Assembly: GCA_023374045.1 (NCBI GenBank)
Contig: CM041779.1
Coordinates: 294,820,167-294,884,166, forward strand
DNA: 64,000 nt
Direction of reading: 5' to 3'
Source of the DNA: Limonium bicolor
Taxonomy: Eukaryota > Streptophyta > Magnoliopsida > Caryophyllales > Plumbaginaceae
Shown: positions 36,696 to 48,849 of the stretch, one piece after another
Position numbering within the stretch: the first letter of the stretch is position 1
How the letters are laid out: each line of letters opens with the position of its first letter
The notes under the pieces: model-generated
The model's database searches: none
The model's input: only the letters and a program-made list of their open reading frames with translations
Told to the model about the DNA's origin: nothing
Position numbers and translations under genes: made by a program

Positions 36696-38860
36696 TGAAG
36701 AAATACCCCAACTTAAATATAGTGATTAAAACCATTCTAATCCGTAATTAAGAGCCTAATAATGCTTAAGTAATATTGGGGAGGAAAAATAAACCCAAAA
36801 GAAATAAATAAAGAAACGCTTAAAAAGTGAAAACGCTAAATAAGCGTTAATTAACCATGGAAGTATGAGACCTCGGCTAGCGTATTATATGGATTCTAAA
36901 GGCTTAATTAGGCCTAAATAATATATGGGAACAACTCCCGAAGAAACGGATCCAAATAATGTATTAAAACGCTAATAGAGCTTTAGCGCACGTTTTCGAG
37001 AAAATCCGAAAACGTGACTTTAAATGGTCAAACGAAACCATAAAAATTATAAATCATTAAATAATAATTAATAAGCATTAACGGAAGCTTAATAATTAAT
37101 AAAAGTAAAGAAATGAGAAAATTCTGGAAAACGGGTTCCGGTTAGTAAAAACTGTAACAACCGGGAAGTAGTGGGGTGAGAGTGTAATTAAATAAAACTA
37201 GTGTGTCCACTTTTGTAAATAAAAAAGCAAAAAAAAGTGAGTGTGTGGGTGTGTTGGTCGCAGCCCTCCCTCTCTCACACACCCTCTTCACTTCCTAATA
37301 TGCTAAAAGACAAATAAGAAAAATAAAAAGTAACCCCCACACTCTCTCTCACCTCAATCTCTCTTTTCTCTTTCTCCTTTCTTCCTCACCCAGCGATTTC
37401 TCCCTCCTCTCTCTGCTGGTGGGCGATTTCTTGAGCTTCTCCAACAACAACAATGGCTTCCCTTCTTCATCCTCATGCTCCATCCTCATGTAAGCTCCAA
37501 ATCGAAAACAAATCACTATTTGAACTCCCCTCATCATCCTCTACACTTCTCTCTTTTCAAAATCCAAAAATGGGGAAGTTCATTTTCGTGGGTATACCCC
37601 ATTGGTGAAGAAAATAGCATCAATGTGTAGCTTGGAGTCCCCTCTCTCCATTAAGGTAAAAATTTCCATGAGAACCTTAAGTTTTCTTCATCTCCTTTGG
37701 TAACCGATTTTTGCCCCATTGTAACACTCCATTTTCTCTCTCTTTTGAGCACAATATCAACCTTGCAATGGTGGTGGATTCACCTTCTTGAACCAAGGGC
37801 TAAAACCCCTCCTAAAAGCTTCAAAAGGTAAACCCTAGAAATTTGTTTAAAACATCTCAATGAGTTAGTATAAATCTAAGGGTTAGTATATTAATTATAC
37901 TGTTTTGTATGCTATGGGTGATGGGAATGGAGTTTGGCAACTTCATTCCCCACAAAACCGATTTGTGCAAGAAAGAAGGAAGAAGAGAATGGGAAAAGAG
38001 ATGAAGGAAAAATAAGCTCAAGGTAAGAGCTCCTTCCTAATGTTTAATTCTATTGCATTAGAGTAATGGGAATGGGTAAACACATAAAAGAACCTAAACT
38101 ATTGTATTAGTATTGAAGTTTATGAAGTTTTGAGTATTTGGGAACTAGTAAGTAAATTGGGGTTAGAGCCAAGTATATTGTATATGTGTATTAGTATTGT
38201 GGATTGAGGAAGTATTGTTGAGTTGGTATTGTATTGGTTGCTGGTAGGACCCTTGTATGGGTGTGGCTAGAATAGGAATGAACTTGGTGAAGAAAGTGTG
38301 TGGCTAAGTAAGAAAAGTAGGTGAACTATGGCAAAATTTGGTAGGAATTATGTATTAAGAATGACTTGGTGAGTGGAAAACCAAGGTGTGTATTGGAGTT
38401 AGTAGAGAGGTTTAATAACTATGGAGTAGTAGTTGTGGTAAGAGAATGAAAGGATATAAAATCTATAGCAAGAGGTATTGGATTGCCTTGGAGAAACTAG
38501 GAAGAACTAGAGTATAAGACTTGGTAAAATGAAGGTTGGACTTGGGTATAGATGGTGTAATTACTTGGGAATGTATTTGGGATGCTAGTAGTGGTACTGG
38601 TAGTAGAAGTATTGGATGGGAGAATCGAGTATTGAAAATCTGTAGCAATGCAAGTAGGAAAAACTAGTGTAAGTGCTGGAATGAATTTAGAAAACAAGTG
38701 AGTGGATTAGTATAGAATGGTGTGATAAATTAAGGGATGAACTAAGGGGTATTAGGAAGTTTAATTAACATTAAAACATGTGGGATTGAGTGTAGGAACA
38801 ATGGGGAAGTAATGGGTAAGAAGAGGGACTGAAAACAGTATTTAAAACTGAAATACTAGG

Positions 38861-39190
38861 CCGGACCGACCTTGGGACCGGACTTGCAAGGTCAGTCGAG
38901 CCCAGACTTACAAAGGTGGAAAAACCTTCTGGAATGGACCGACCTTGGGACCGGACTTGCAAGGTCGGTCGGCCAGAAAAATTCACGTAACAAAACCTTC
39001 TGGAATGGACCGACCTTGGGACCGGACTTGCAAGGTCGGTCGGCTTAAAATTCGCCTGTAATGTAACCCACTGGAATGGACCGACCTTGGGACCGGACTT
39101 GCAAGGTCGGTCGGCCCCGTAATTTTCCAGCGTAATACCTTACTAACTTCGACCGACCTTGGGTCCGACCCTGGGTAAGGTCGGTCGGGT
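38861..39190. repeat. Five GC-rich hairpin repeats in the 3' LTR
   Basis: Same array as at 30362-30690, with five units and the same stem sequences. Confidence 0.9.
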
Positions 39191-40755
39191 CAAACAAAAA
39201 AAATAAATAATAATTATAATAAGTATGTATATATATATATATATATATAATATATATATGTATACCCACCTATACATATGTAAATATGTATGTAAGCGCA
39301 CCAAAGTAAAGTAAGTAAACCAAGTATAAGTGAAAGAATTGTAAGGACTTAGAAAGTATGAATTAGTAAACGCAAGAGTAATCGAGTTAGTTAATGATAG
39401 TTAGATTAATCATTCAATTGTATGTATATCATAGGATTTGATTTGTGAACACCGGAGGAACGTTGGGACACAAGTACAATGGTGAACGGTATGATTTCTT
39501 CATGCCCTGTATCCTAATCTGGTTACCCCGATTTGTGTGCTTATTTGATCACCTAAATAAGATAACTGCATGAATCGGACTATATTGCACTTACCTGTGC
39601 TTGACTTATGCCGTTCTCGATGTTTATTGTCTTGAACACTAGTTTGTATAATTCATGAAATATATGAATAATGATGAAGTGTTTGTATCTCGTAGTGTAC
39701 TTGTGTTGTATTGTATTGCGTATGGATGCGTATATGAACAATGTAATGTGTATGTGGCCTGGATGTTGACTTCTACTAATTCCTAACTACCTAACTCCTA
39801 ACTTAAGTGAGTAAATTGGAATGAGTAGAAGTCCGATATAGCTTCGGCCACGCGTGAGGATGAGGAGACACAAGAGGTTGGATCCGATTCCTGACTCTTA
39901 AACTGGTCTGCGGCCCAAACCCTTAAATGGGTAGCATCCCGGATTGGTGAGTCAAGTAAATCCCGGTGATGGGACGGAGTAGTCCCCGGGCCGGAGGTCC
40001 CGACGACTTAACATGAGTAAGAGTAAGTAAGTAAGTATGTATGAGTGTAGTATGTATGCGTAAGTACTGTGGAACGAGTAAAAGAGTAATCTCCACCCGA
40101 TTAACCCGGGTGGACCAACATGAGCTAACAAGGATATGCATTGTGTATGTATTGCGTATGTATTATATATGTATTGTGTAATGCGGATCCCAGAAAGGTA
40201 AGAATGTATCTGATTGCCTGTATGGGTTACCATGTTATTGAAGAGTGTGTAATGACGTGTATGTATGTATTCCTTGCGTAATATTGTGATAGTATGTATA
40301 AGAGCATGTATGCATGTATGTTTGAATGAAATCAATCGCATGTATTCGACCAAGTGGTCGGCGTACCCTCACTAGTACGCGGGGTATGCGGTTATCATAT
40401 TCAGCGAAAGCTAACCCCCTCGAGGGAACGTTTATAGTGTGCAGGTACCCGAAGCGGCTCGGGTCAAGGTAAGAGACCGGTGGCACGCCCTTGTATTTAG
40501 GAAGCAAGTAGTTGTGAGGAATGGGTAGTGGGTAGACTCCTAGTGAGTACATAGGAACTTGGAAGAATCATGGTAATTGTATTTGGAACTTAGTAAACTC
40601 GGTTGTGTATATTGTATTGTATGGATTATGAAGGAGTAAAGTATTGAGTGGAGCATTGGTGTAATTGATTGGCAATTGTAGTGAAGATTGTATTTGTGTA
40701 GCACTCGGATATTCCGGTCCATCAGACCGATGCTGTATGTTGAAGTAGTAGCCTT

Positions 40756-40777
40756 GTTAGTCACGTGGGTGACTAAC
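40756..40777. promoter_or_regulatory. G-box palindrome, 3' LTR of LARD
   Basis: Third copy of the GTTAGTCAC stem around GTGG with a central CACGTG. It is identical to the other two. Confidence 0.5.
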
Positions 40778-40884
40778 GGCATTGTATCACCCACTGTATG
40801 TAAGTAAGTATCCGCTGCGTGACTCGGAAGCACGAGGAGAATGGACGGTAATTATTGTATTAATGGTAGGGGTGTTACACACAA

Positions 40885-40991
40885 CCTTGAAGTAACCAGA
40901 CCTAGATGCTGCAGAAATGAAGGAAACACAAAGAGCACACCAAATTCTCCAACCTGATGCATCTGATGTACTCTTTGAGGGGGGGGGGGGG
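40885..40991 (+). other. 3' end of the copia interior with polypurine tract
   Basis: The copia sequence resumes after the LARD target duplication and ends in TTTGAG followed by a run of about 12 G, directly before the 3' LTR. This proves that the LARD element sits inside the copia element. Confidence 0.85.
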
Positions 40992-41258
40992 TATTAGATA
41001 TAGGATATATGTTGTATGTAATATTGTCCTATGATGTAATATTGTCCCTAGATTATAGTTTAGGCATTATATGTAATGGGGGTTTATTTTCTGTTCTTTT
41101 GTAATAACAGTGTGCGGTCGACTGACTCATATAAAAGCAGGTTACAATAGTTCTATTTTCTTACACATACATACATTATGTAAAACACACCCTCATAAAC
41201 TTACTTTCATCACTGTTACAGGTCAATAGAAGGAGCTGTTTTATGTTGTCAAGAAACT
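40992..41258 (+). repeat. 3' LTR of the copia element
   Basis: Matches 22180-22449 with many substitutions (for example ATTGTCCTATGATG versus ATTTTCCTACGATG), far more than seen between the LARD LTRs. This supports a greater age for the copia element. Confidence 0.85.
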
Positions 41259-41266
41259 ACGTCACA

Positions 41267-41986
41267 AGACTGACTGAGGACACATTAGCACGTAAAGCCC
41301 GCTCTGGTATTTTGCCTATTGTGAAACATAAATTCTTAGCTACACCTGACTGTAGCTATTGATAGCTACATTAGGGGTAAGTTTTGTAATTTAGAAAAAT
41401 TGAGAGTGAGATATGAGGGAGCATGCGCGTTCGCTTTTTTTTGTGTAAAGATTTATTCTTTTTCTTTCTTTATCACAAAAACTAAAAATTGTTTTAACTT
41501 TTAATATATAAGTCCAAATTGAAAAAAAGTATATCATTGTTCACCTAAATTCAAGATCTTCAAAACAAGACTAGTCATGGATATGTTTTGACAACTTTTA
41601 AAAAAAATATTTGTTGATACACTAAAATGACAATATGATTCATTAATTTGTATTATGATTCATTAAAATTGATATTATGATTCATTAAGTAATAAGTGGT
41701 GAATTCGACATTTTAACTTTCCCAGGGTAGGTTTTAGGGTGTTTGGGGGGTAGGGTAATCTATGTGGAATTTGTTCTGTACTTTATATTGTAGCAACTAA
41801 CTTGACACTTTTTAGGGTTTGTGGTAAAACCAGTCCACTGCAAACCTTAAAAACGCCTTCAACATTTAGCTTTCCTAGGGTGGGTTTTGGGGTGTTTTGG
41901 GGGGTAGGGTAATCTATTTGGAATTTGTTCTGTACTTTATATTGCAGCAACTAACTCAACCTGTTTTCAAGGTTTGTGGTAGCGGG
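41267..41986. other. Intergenic sequence with tandem repeats, left side
   Basis: No gene. ATTATGATTCATTAA-type repeats lie at 41625-41690. A roughly 150-bp unit (TTTCCTAGGGTGGGTTTTGG, GGGGTAGGGTAATCTAT, GGAATTTGTTCTGTACTTTA) is present at about 41710-41850 and 41865-41986. Further copies continue on the other side of the chromovirus (57096-57280), so one array was split by that insertion. Confidence 0.7.
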
Positions 41987-41991
41987 TTTAG

Positions 41992-44900
41992 TGAAATACC
42001 TTCAAATTAATTTAACTTAATTTAAGGGATTTCTTTTATTAAAACCGTAAATAATACCATTAATTATTATATTATAGTATGGAATTGTGAATAATAAATC
42101 ATTATATCCTTATATGGAATTATGAAAATTAAATCATGGGATTCCTCCCATTTAATCCTAAAGAATACTATTAAATATTGGATTACCATATATTATTATA
42201 TAGTATTATGAATTTAATAATAAGATTTACAAGTCAATAAATCTTGGAAAAATTTCTAAACACTCCAAGTATATTATAAAGATTTAGAAAGAGTTGGAAC
42301 ATTGTTTTGAAACATAAAAGTCAATATAAAATTCTAGAAACCCTAAAGCTTCTCAAGCCTTGCTAGGGTTGACTTTTGAGAATGGTCAAACCAGCCCATG
42401 ATACCTATACCAATAAATAGGTTATGGAAAACCATGAAGATCGATAAAAAGAACGTCAAAAACGGATCATCCTAGCCAAAGTTATGATAAAATGAAGTTT
42501 AGAGCCAAAATTTTGAAAAGATGCTGATGTGGCAAGTCTGCTGACTCACCCGCGCGCCTCGGTAAACGCGCCCAACACTTAGCCGATTTCTATCTCCTTG
42601 CTTTCCGGTAACCGATTTCAGATTTTGCCCTAACTTGTAACCTCCATATCTCTCTCATCTTTTAGAATTTTTGAGTGTCGTCTTCTTTGTTGACTTCTCC
42701 TCCACTTCCTCTTTACAACCATAACTCACACTAAACCTAGATCATCCTAAATCAACCGGAAATTCGATCCAAAGTAGCCACCCTGTGAAACCGAAACCGT
42801 AGATTCCAGTTTCCTTCAATTTCAGGTAAGATTCGTCTTGCCATAACTTCCTCATCTTTCAACCAAAATTCGATTTCTATAGCTCGTTGTGTAGATCATT
42901 AATCCCTCTACAACTTTCGTGTTGATGACCAAGGCTGATTCATAACCGATTGGGAGAGCGAGACGTCTAAAGATCTCGATTCACCATTGCATAAAATCAT
43001 ACAGAAACACAAGGTATAAACTCGTAACTTTCAGCTCCGATTCCTTTCTGTGTAATACAAGTTAGAGTGAGTTCTTGCTATCATTGTGTAGATTAAGTTT
43101 CCTCTTTGGATTAAGCCTAATACCAAGTTCTAACTCGATCTGTACCGAAACTTATAGTGTTGTAAAGTTGGCTACTCAATCAGTTCGTAAAGGGGGATTT
43201 TTTCCAGAAACCGAAATCGAATTCTTTCGATTCGTGCAATTCCGGTAAGTTTCTTCAAATTCTTTCGACCTTGCTAATCGCCCTTACATTATCGGTCAAA
43301 ACCATGTTCCAATTTCATCTATTACGCGTTAGGTTGAGAGAATTTGCTAGAATTGAAATCGGAAACCGAAATAAACCCTAACTTCGAACCCAGAATCGTA
43401 TTTGATGTACACTGCATTATAGCTAGCGAAATTGGTATCAATGGAACCGGAATTAAATTTCGAATCTAATGGAACAAGAATCACTAAGTTTCATTCTATG
43501 GATTAGGAGAAATTGTCGAATTCGTACTCGAGTTCTGTTTGGTATTCGCTGATGAACTAGAGACTCAGGGGCCGTCCGATCGGGTTTTAAAGAACTGGAC
43601 GGTCGAGATTATATCGTGGATAATAAAGAGTGTTTTAAGTTTTATAATATTTCAGATTTTAACTCTAACTTGTTGAATTTAGTTAATGGCCTTCCCGAAT
43701 GTGTTTTGACTTAAATTTTAACCATAGATTCCTTATAAAATCTAGTTTATTTTGATGTAAATTAATATGTTTTGGAGTTTTAAACGTAAGTTATGATTTT
43801 TGCAAGTTACGGGTATTATGGAATTATTTGGTTAATTAAAAAAAAATTATGAAATAAAAATTTTATAATATGTATAAAATTTATAGTTACTGTATATTAA
43901 ATTTGGAATTTTTGGACAATGGTAAATGGGTTTAAAAATTGTGTTTATGAGTTTTCATAAGAATAACTTATAATATATGGTTTTTAATGTAACAAAAATT
44001 AAAGTATGGTTTGTTAATAAACTTTTAAGCTGGGAAAAAATAAGGAAAACTAAATTAACATTTATAACAGTATGTTTATAAATGTTTTGGGTATTAGCTT
44101 TTAAGAGAAGTGAAATTATTTACATATATGTATATATACTTATATGGAAGAATTAAAATAGAAACTTATGTTAAATCAAGGAATTTAATTATTCTACATC
44201 TTATTATTATTTTATATGGGAGTTAATATTCTTAATCAAAACTAAGGGAAAATATATATTTACACATATATAAAAAGGAAATAAAATAGTAACTTAGGGT
44301 AAAACAGGGAGCTAATAAATCAACACTTATATTAACTTAATGCTATAGAAGCTAATATCCTAAGATATAGTAAAAGAAATACTTTATGAAACATACATGG
44401 AATGCAGATAAATGTTGAAGTAATAAGATAATTTAAATACAATAAGCTACATAGGGGATGTCTTAATAAAATTCTAATACAGGTATACGTATATATATAT
44501 ATATATATTAAATAAATAAAGGAAAACACTTTTTTATAAACCGTATATCGGTTGTGGTTATGCCTAAAAGTTATTAAACATAATTAAATACAATAAAATT
44601 TCTTTAAAATGGTATCTTGATAAATCTATATAATATATAGAATAGATATATATATATATATATATATAATATATATATAATATATATATAATATATAAAT
44701 ACATTAAATTGATGAGGGAAATAACATTCCTTGTGATAGTTATAATAAGAAATATATATATATATTAAACCTTAGGATTTTAACCGGTGTGTAATTAAAT
44801 AGTCATTAATAACTTAAGGGTTTAATTACACAACATAAACGTAACACGGTCTTGGGCTAACCTACTGAGCCCAAGTTTATGAACTCCAAAAGCCCACTTA

Positions 44901-46457
44901 AACAATTCAAAGAGAGTTTGGGCCACTCTCAGGGCTAAATCCTAAATCATTCCAAATTAAACGAAATGGGTCTAACAAAGGATTTAATTAACAAAAACAA
45001 GCCCAAACCTTTGTGAGAGAATAATGCTAAACCTGGAACTATAAATTAGTAAGAATGGAAGGTTGTTTAGTTTATAAGTCCCTTAACTAATCGACATCTT
45101 GGAACACATTAATTCTAGGTTACTATTGGGGAACACTCGTTCAAAGTTAATTATTGTTCTTCACATACCAGGTACGAATTCTCGTACTCTTATGCTTTGC
45201 TAACAAGACTTAAGGGATGTTTTTGGCAAACGCTAATTGAGCTAAAATGGATTTTCTAAAAGGGAATGGTTGTGTGACTAACTCAGCTTGTGTGACTGAC
45301 TGAGCCTGTTTGTGAAACTTTCTTGGTTGTTGGTTCCTTCTATCTAGTTGTTTCACTAGATATTAACTGCCTAGGGTTTACGCTTCTACACTCTGTAGGA
45401 CTGAGTGTTTTGGTATTGCACTGGTGCAGTTAATGATCTAGTGGGTAACTGGGAATATGGGAAATATCTGGTATTGGTAATTCTTCCTTTGGATATTGGG
45501 TATTGTTTCATCCGTGAGTCGAGTTTGATCAGCCTTATTGGGAATGGATTCTTTCTATTGGGTATTAATTGTTGAGGGTTTACGCCTCTACACTCTATAG
45601 GACTGAGTGTTTTGGTATTGCTCTTGTGCAGTTAATAATCTAATGGGAATATGGGAAATGTTAATCTTGGTACTGAGTATGGATTCTTTTATTAAGTGGT
45701 ACACACACTTTTCACCGATGACTGAGAACGGGTCGGTGGCAGCGGAGGTCTGCTATACCTCGTCCATATGGACAACTGACAGCGGAGGTCTGTTTACCTT
45801 GTCCCTGTGACAACTGACTGGCGGGGGGGGCCATCTCTTCCAATGGGTTTTATTCCACTCTTGAGTTATGGTTCTTGGATCTCTTCTTTCATTCCTAGTC
45901 CTTGTGACTACCTGGATCTTCATACTCCTAACTGGAACTGTGTCTAACACAAGCAATGATTGTACACTAACTTATTGTGATTCTTCTGATTGACTAACTT
46001 TAACTCTCTGTTATGTATTACTTTTGCAACTTGTTATCTTGACTTGGTGATTTTCGAAGTGCCTTGTTCCTCTGTGTGGTTTAAGTGATTGTATTCAGGC
46101 TATTATTTATTAAGAGTTGTATTATAAGTTTGTTTTGGAGGATCGTACCAGTTCCATTCCAGGGAACTGACCCACCCCTCTCGGGGTGGTCTGCTTGGTT
46201 TTATCTTGCAGGTACGAGTTATTTTACAGGTGGCCACGAAAAGAACGGGTGATTGGGATGGGATTAGGTTTTGTGGAGAGTTTAAGTGTTTTATTACTGT
46301 TTTATTTTTGTTAAGTTTTCTCGAGGTTCAGGCCGTGACAATTGTAATCTTTAAGTTGTAAATTGGAAAGGGTTGGTGCCGGTTGTTTGGAACCCGATGG
46401 TCTGTACGCCTTTAGTATTCTATTTCCGCTATAAATATGTTAAATAGGGGCGTTACA
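41992..46457 (+). repeat. 5' LTR of the AlkB chromovirus
   Basis: Starts TGAAATACCTTCAAATTAAT and ends GGGGCGTTACA. It contains AT-rich runs (44470-44700) and two copies of a ~75-bp module starting GGGTTTACGC (45375 and 45578). A GC-richer block with repeated GACAACTGACAGCGGAGGTC lies around 45730-45830. Several CAG|GTAAG-like donor sites lie in the pyrimidine-rich part (for example near 42824 and 43243). Confidence 0.93.
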
Positions 46458-46462
46458 GAAAT

Positions 46463-46474
46463 TGGTATCAGAGC
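46463..46474 (+). other. Primer-binding site (initiator tRNA-Met)
   Basis: TGGTATCAGAGC, five bases after the LTR end. Confidence 0.93.
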
Positions 46475-46741
46475 GTAGTTACGCTCTGAACCCGAGAAAA
46501 CAAGCCGAGCGAAATACTTAGATTATAGGTGCACCTAAAACTGGGGAACTGGGGTAGAATTGGGAAGTGACAACTCGAGAAAGGCGTGTGACCCTTACCC
46601 CATACTTACTTTACTACTTACGTTTTACTTCACGTACCTGTGAACCGTCCTTAGGACGTTATAAATATTGCATATTTTACTACATAGATATTAGACTCAA
46701 CAATACACCTTCTAAGTAACAAAACCGTCAATACCAGCTAG

Positions 46742-47538
46742 ATGTCTCGAAGAGGATGAAGAGGAGCTGGTCCCTCAGGAGGCTATGGACCCGACGCTGT
46801 CACCCCAGAGGTCATAGCGCAGATTGTGACAGCTCCATTAGCTCAGCAGCAGGCTCAGATCCCACAGCCACCACTGCCACCACCTAATGGTCCCCGGGAG
46901 TTCAACTGGCTGAAGGCAGTCAACGACCTTCGTCCCCCAGTCTACGAAGGCCAGCCAGAACCGAATACCTTAGAGAGATACATCGACGAGATGCAGAAGG
47001 CCTTCACCTCTCTGCACGTTCCAGCGGGTCGCCAGGCGGACATAGCGGCCTACTTTCTCCAGGGACCAGCGCATCGATGGTGGCAGACCGCCAGAGCTGA
47101 GCTGACTGCCCAAGCGGACTTCGGCTTCCCAGCCTTCTTAGTGGCCTTGAGAGCCAAGTTCTATCCATCCTACCTACAGAAGAGGATGAGGAGCGAGTTC
47201 GAGCGGCTGAAGCAAGGAACTTCTTCTGTTGCTGAGTACTATAATAAATTTGTGGAGCTTCTCGCTGTTATTGGAGAGGGAGCTTACGCTCCAAGGTATC
47301 TGGTGGATAAATTCCACACCGGTTTGAACTTCCAGATCATGACTATGATCAGTTCCACCAGAGGGATGACCCTACAGGAGCTAGCGGATGACGCGAATGA
47401 CTGCGAGACCACCATTGCCTACCAGGACTCTGTGCTAGGCAAGAGGAAGGGGAATGGTGTGAAAGAGGAAATGGAGGGAACTTTTCCCAGAACTACGAGA
47501 GGAAGGGAAAGTTCTACAAGGGGAGGAACGAGAAGGCC
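46742..47538 (+). pseudogene. Chromovirus Gag (matrix/capsid part)
   Basis: I take ATG 46742 as the start because the frame (MSRRG, then Gly/Pro-rich) runs straight into Gag. A TGA at 46757-46759, probably a former CGA Arg codon, interrupts it, and the open part begins at 46826. The retrotransposon Gag domain is clear: PPVYEGQPEPNTLERYIDEM, then FLQGPAHRWWQ, FLVALRAKFYP and GTSSVAEYYNKFVEL. A frame change near 47470 moves the reading frame to that of the zinc-knuckle/AlkB region. Gag would form the particle that packages element RNA in the cytoplasm. Confidence 0.88.
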
Positions 47539-47900
47539 ATGGTCCCCTCATATACTGGTGCTGAGCCACTCCGCTCCCAGCCACCTAGGGGAAATGGACC
47601 GGTAAGAAGATACTTCTGCAAGTGGTGCAAGAAGAACCACCCGGGCAAGGATTGTAAAGGAAATCTGGTGGAATGCAACTACTGTGGTAAGAAGGGGCAT
47701 AGGGGATTCGAATGGCACAAGAACCCGGATTCTTGGAACTACAAGCCCGCCACCAGGACCACTGCTAGAGCCACAGCTGCTACTACTACTGGAGGAGGGA
47801 GGTTGAGGTGGCACAGGAGGTGCTGGACCATCTACCAGCCGCCCTGCCCAGAGCCATCCACAAAGGCCGGGACAGAACTACCCCAGAGGCCGGGCAAGGC
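47539..47900 (+). pseudogene. Gag nucleocapsid: CCHC-type zinc knuckle region and linker
   Basis: Contains FCKWCKKNHPGKDCKG followed by CNYCGKKGHRGFEW, the paired knuckle arrangement of Tekay-type Gag. The second lacks the last cysteine (FEW-H where a Cys is expected). The Gly- and Pro-rich linker reads naturally in the +1 frame for about 100 bases near 47790-47900, so a pair of compensating indels is likely. The codon pair TGT-GGT at 47683-47688 includes a GGTAAG donor-like sequence (GT at 47687). Confidence 0.75.
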
Positions 47901-48678
47901 ACCGATCCTTAACATGGTGGATCGCGTCGAGGCAGCAAGTGATGACCCGAGTTCACCTGCTTTTGATATTTGCTTTCCTATTTTGCCATATTCCACACCC
48001 GACATCCCTTTTGAAGCCAAACCACACCCACCAGAGAAGTGTGAGGTCTTGAGACCCGGGATGATCTTACTACTAGAGTACCTGACCCCAGCAGTCCAGT
48101 ATACATTGATCCTCAAGATCAGGGAGTTAGGTGTGAAGGAAGGAAATTTTTACACCCCTACCTTCAAGAATGGTTCAACCATGAAGGTGAAGATCATGTG
48201 CCTAGGTAAGAAGTGGAACCACACCACCAAGAGCTATGAAGAGGTGGAGGTGCCACCAATCCTGGAGGAACTGCAGACCATCATTAGAGCTGCAGTTAAG
48301 GCAGCACAAGAATTGGAGGATGAGCCCGTCCCAGGCCTAACCTCCGACGTGTGCATCATCAACTTCTATGGAAAGAAGGGTAAGCTAGGGATGCACCAAG
48401 ACAAGGACGAATCACCAGAGTCCGTCACTAGAGGAGTTCCAGTAGTGTCCATATCACTTGGAGACGACGCGGAGTTCCTATTTGGTGATCAAAGGAGGAT
48501 GGACCTTGCTACCAAGATCCTCCTGAAGTTGGGTGATGTACTGATTTTTGGTGGGGCAGGGCAGTAGACTCATCTACCATGGGGTGAAGAGAATCAAGCC
48601 CAACACAGCCCCACACCCATCATTAACCAGACCCATATCAAACCGGGCCGTCTAAACCTAACCTTTAGACAGACCTAG
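47901..48678 (+). CDS. AlkB-like 2-oxoglutarate/Fe(II) dioxygenase (ALKBH1-type) captured in the retroelement
   Basis: In frame with the zinc knuckle, the protein continues as a ~250-residue AlkB domain most like plant ALKBH1 proteins. Visible blocks are CEVLRPGMILLLEYL, then FYTPTF, KIMCLGKKWN, DVCIINFYGKKGKLGMHQDK and SISLGDDAEFLFGDQ, then LLKLGDVLIFGG. Iron ligands: His at 48394-48396 and Asp at 48400-48402 (HQD, the HxD motif), and the distal His (IYHGV) at 48578-48580. The 2OG-binding RLNLTFR follows (Arg at 48649-48651 and 48667-48669), then TAG at 48676. One extra base near 48556 shifts the frame and a second indel near 48620 restores it; all catalytic residues survive. AlkB enzymes oxidatively remove methyl groups from nucleic-acid bases, and plant ALKBH1 homologues have been linked to N6-methyladenine. 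The substrate here is unknown. It lies between Gag and protease, where chromoviruses normally have only a linker. Confidence 0.88.
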
Positions 48679-48774
48679 CCTTGTACTTTACAGTTTCAGC
48701 ATTGTAAATTTTAAGTCGCTCATGAAGCTTTCAATAAGAATGGAAATTCTAAGAATTTTATTGCTTCATTGTAG
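48679..48774 (+). other. Non-coding spacer after AlkB, ending in a splice-acceptor-like site
   Basis: After the AlkB stop come 96 bases without coding character, with AATAAG (48733) and a T-rich run ending TTGCTTCATTGTAG at 48774. From 48775 the protease-side reading frame is open (GG then GTT GGA AAC). It could be a remnant of a captured 3' UTR or the 3' part of an intron. Donor-like GGTAAG sites at 47686|47687 and 48205|48206 are both in phase with this acceptor. Confidence 0.5.
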
Positions 48775-48849
48775 GGGTTGGAAACTCAGGGATCAGGTTG
48801 AATGTGTTGAACCAGGCTCAAGCAACGAGCAATGGAATGGTCATCACAG

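Larger units (their letters stand above)
36696..40879 (+). repeat. 3' LTR of the LARD element
   Basis: Starts TGAAGAAATACCCC, with three bases more than the 5' copy, and ends GGGGTGTTACA. Apart from the short TG run, differences from the 5' LTR are mostly one-base indels in homopolymers. Confidence 0.92.

Noticed and set aside
44640..44770. AT-dinucleotide runs (also 55240-55400, 30730-30780, 39225-39260) as origins or matrix-attachment sites
   Set aside because: Simple-sequence expansion within LTRs; nothing beyond AT content supports a function.
47539..48678. Reading the AlkB region as an independent host gene
   Set aside because: It is in frame with the retroviral zinc knuckle, has no promoter or 5' exons of its own here, and lies wholly inside an element bounded by LTRs and a TSD.
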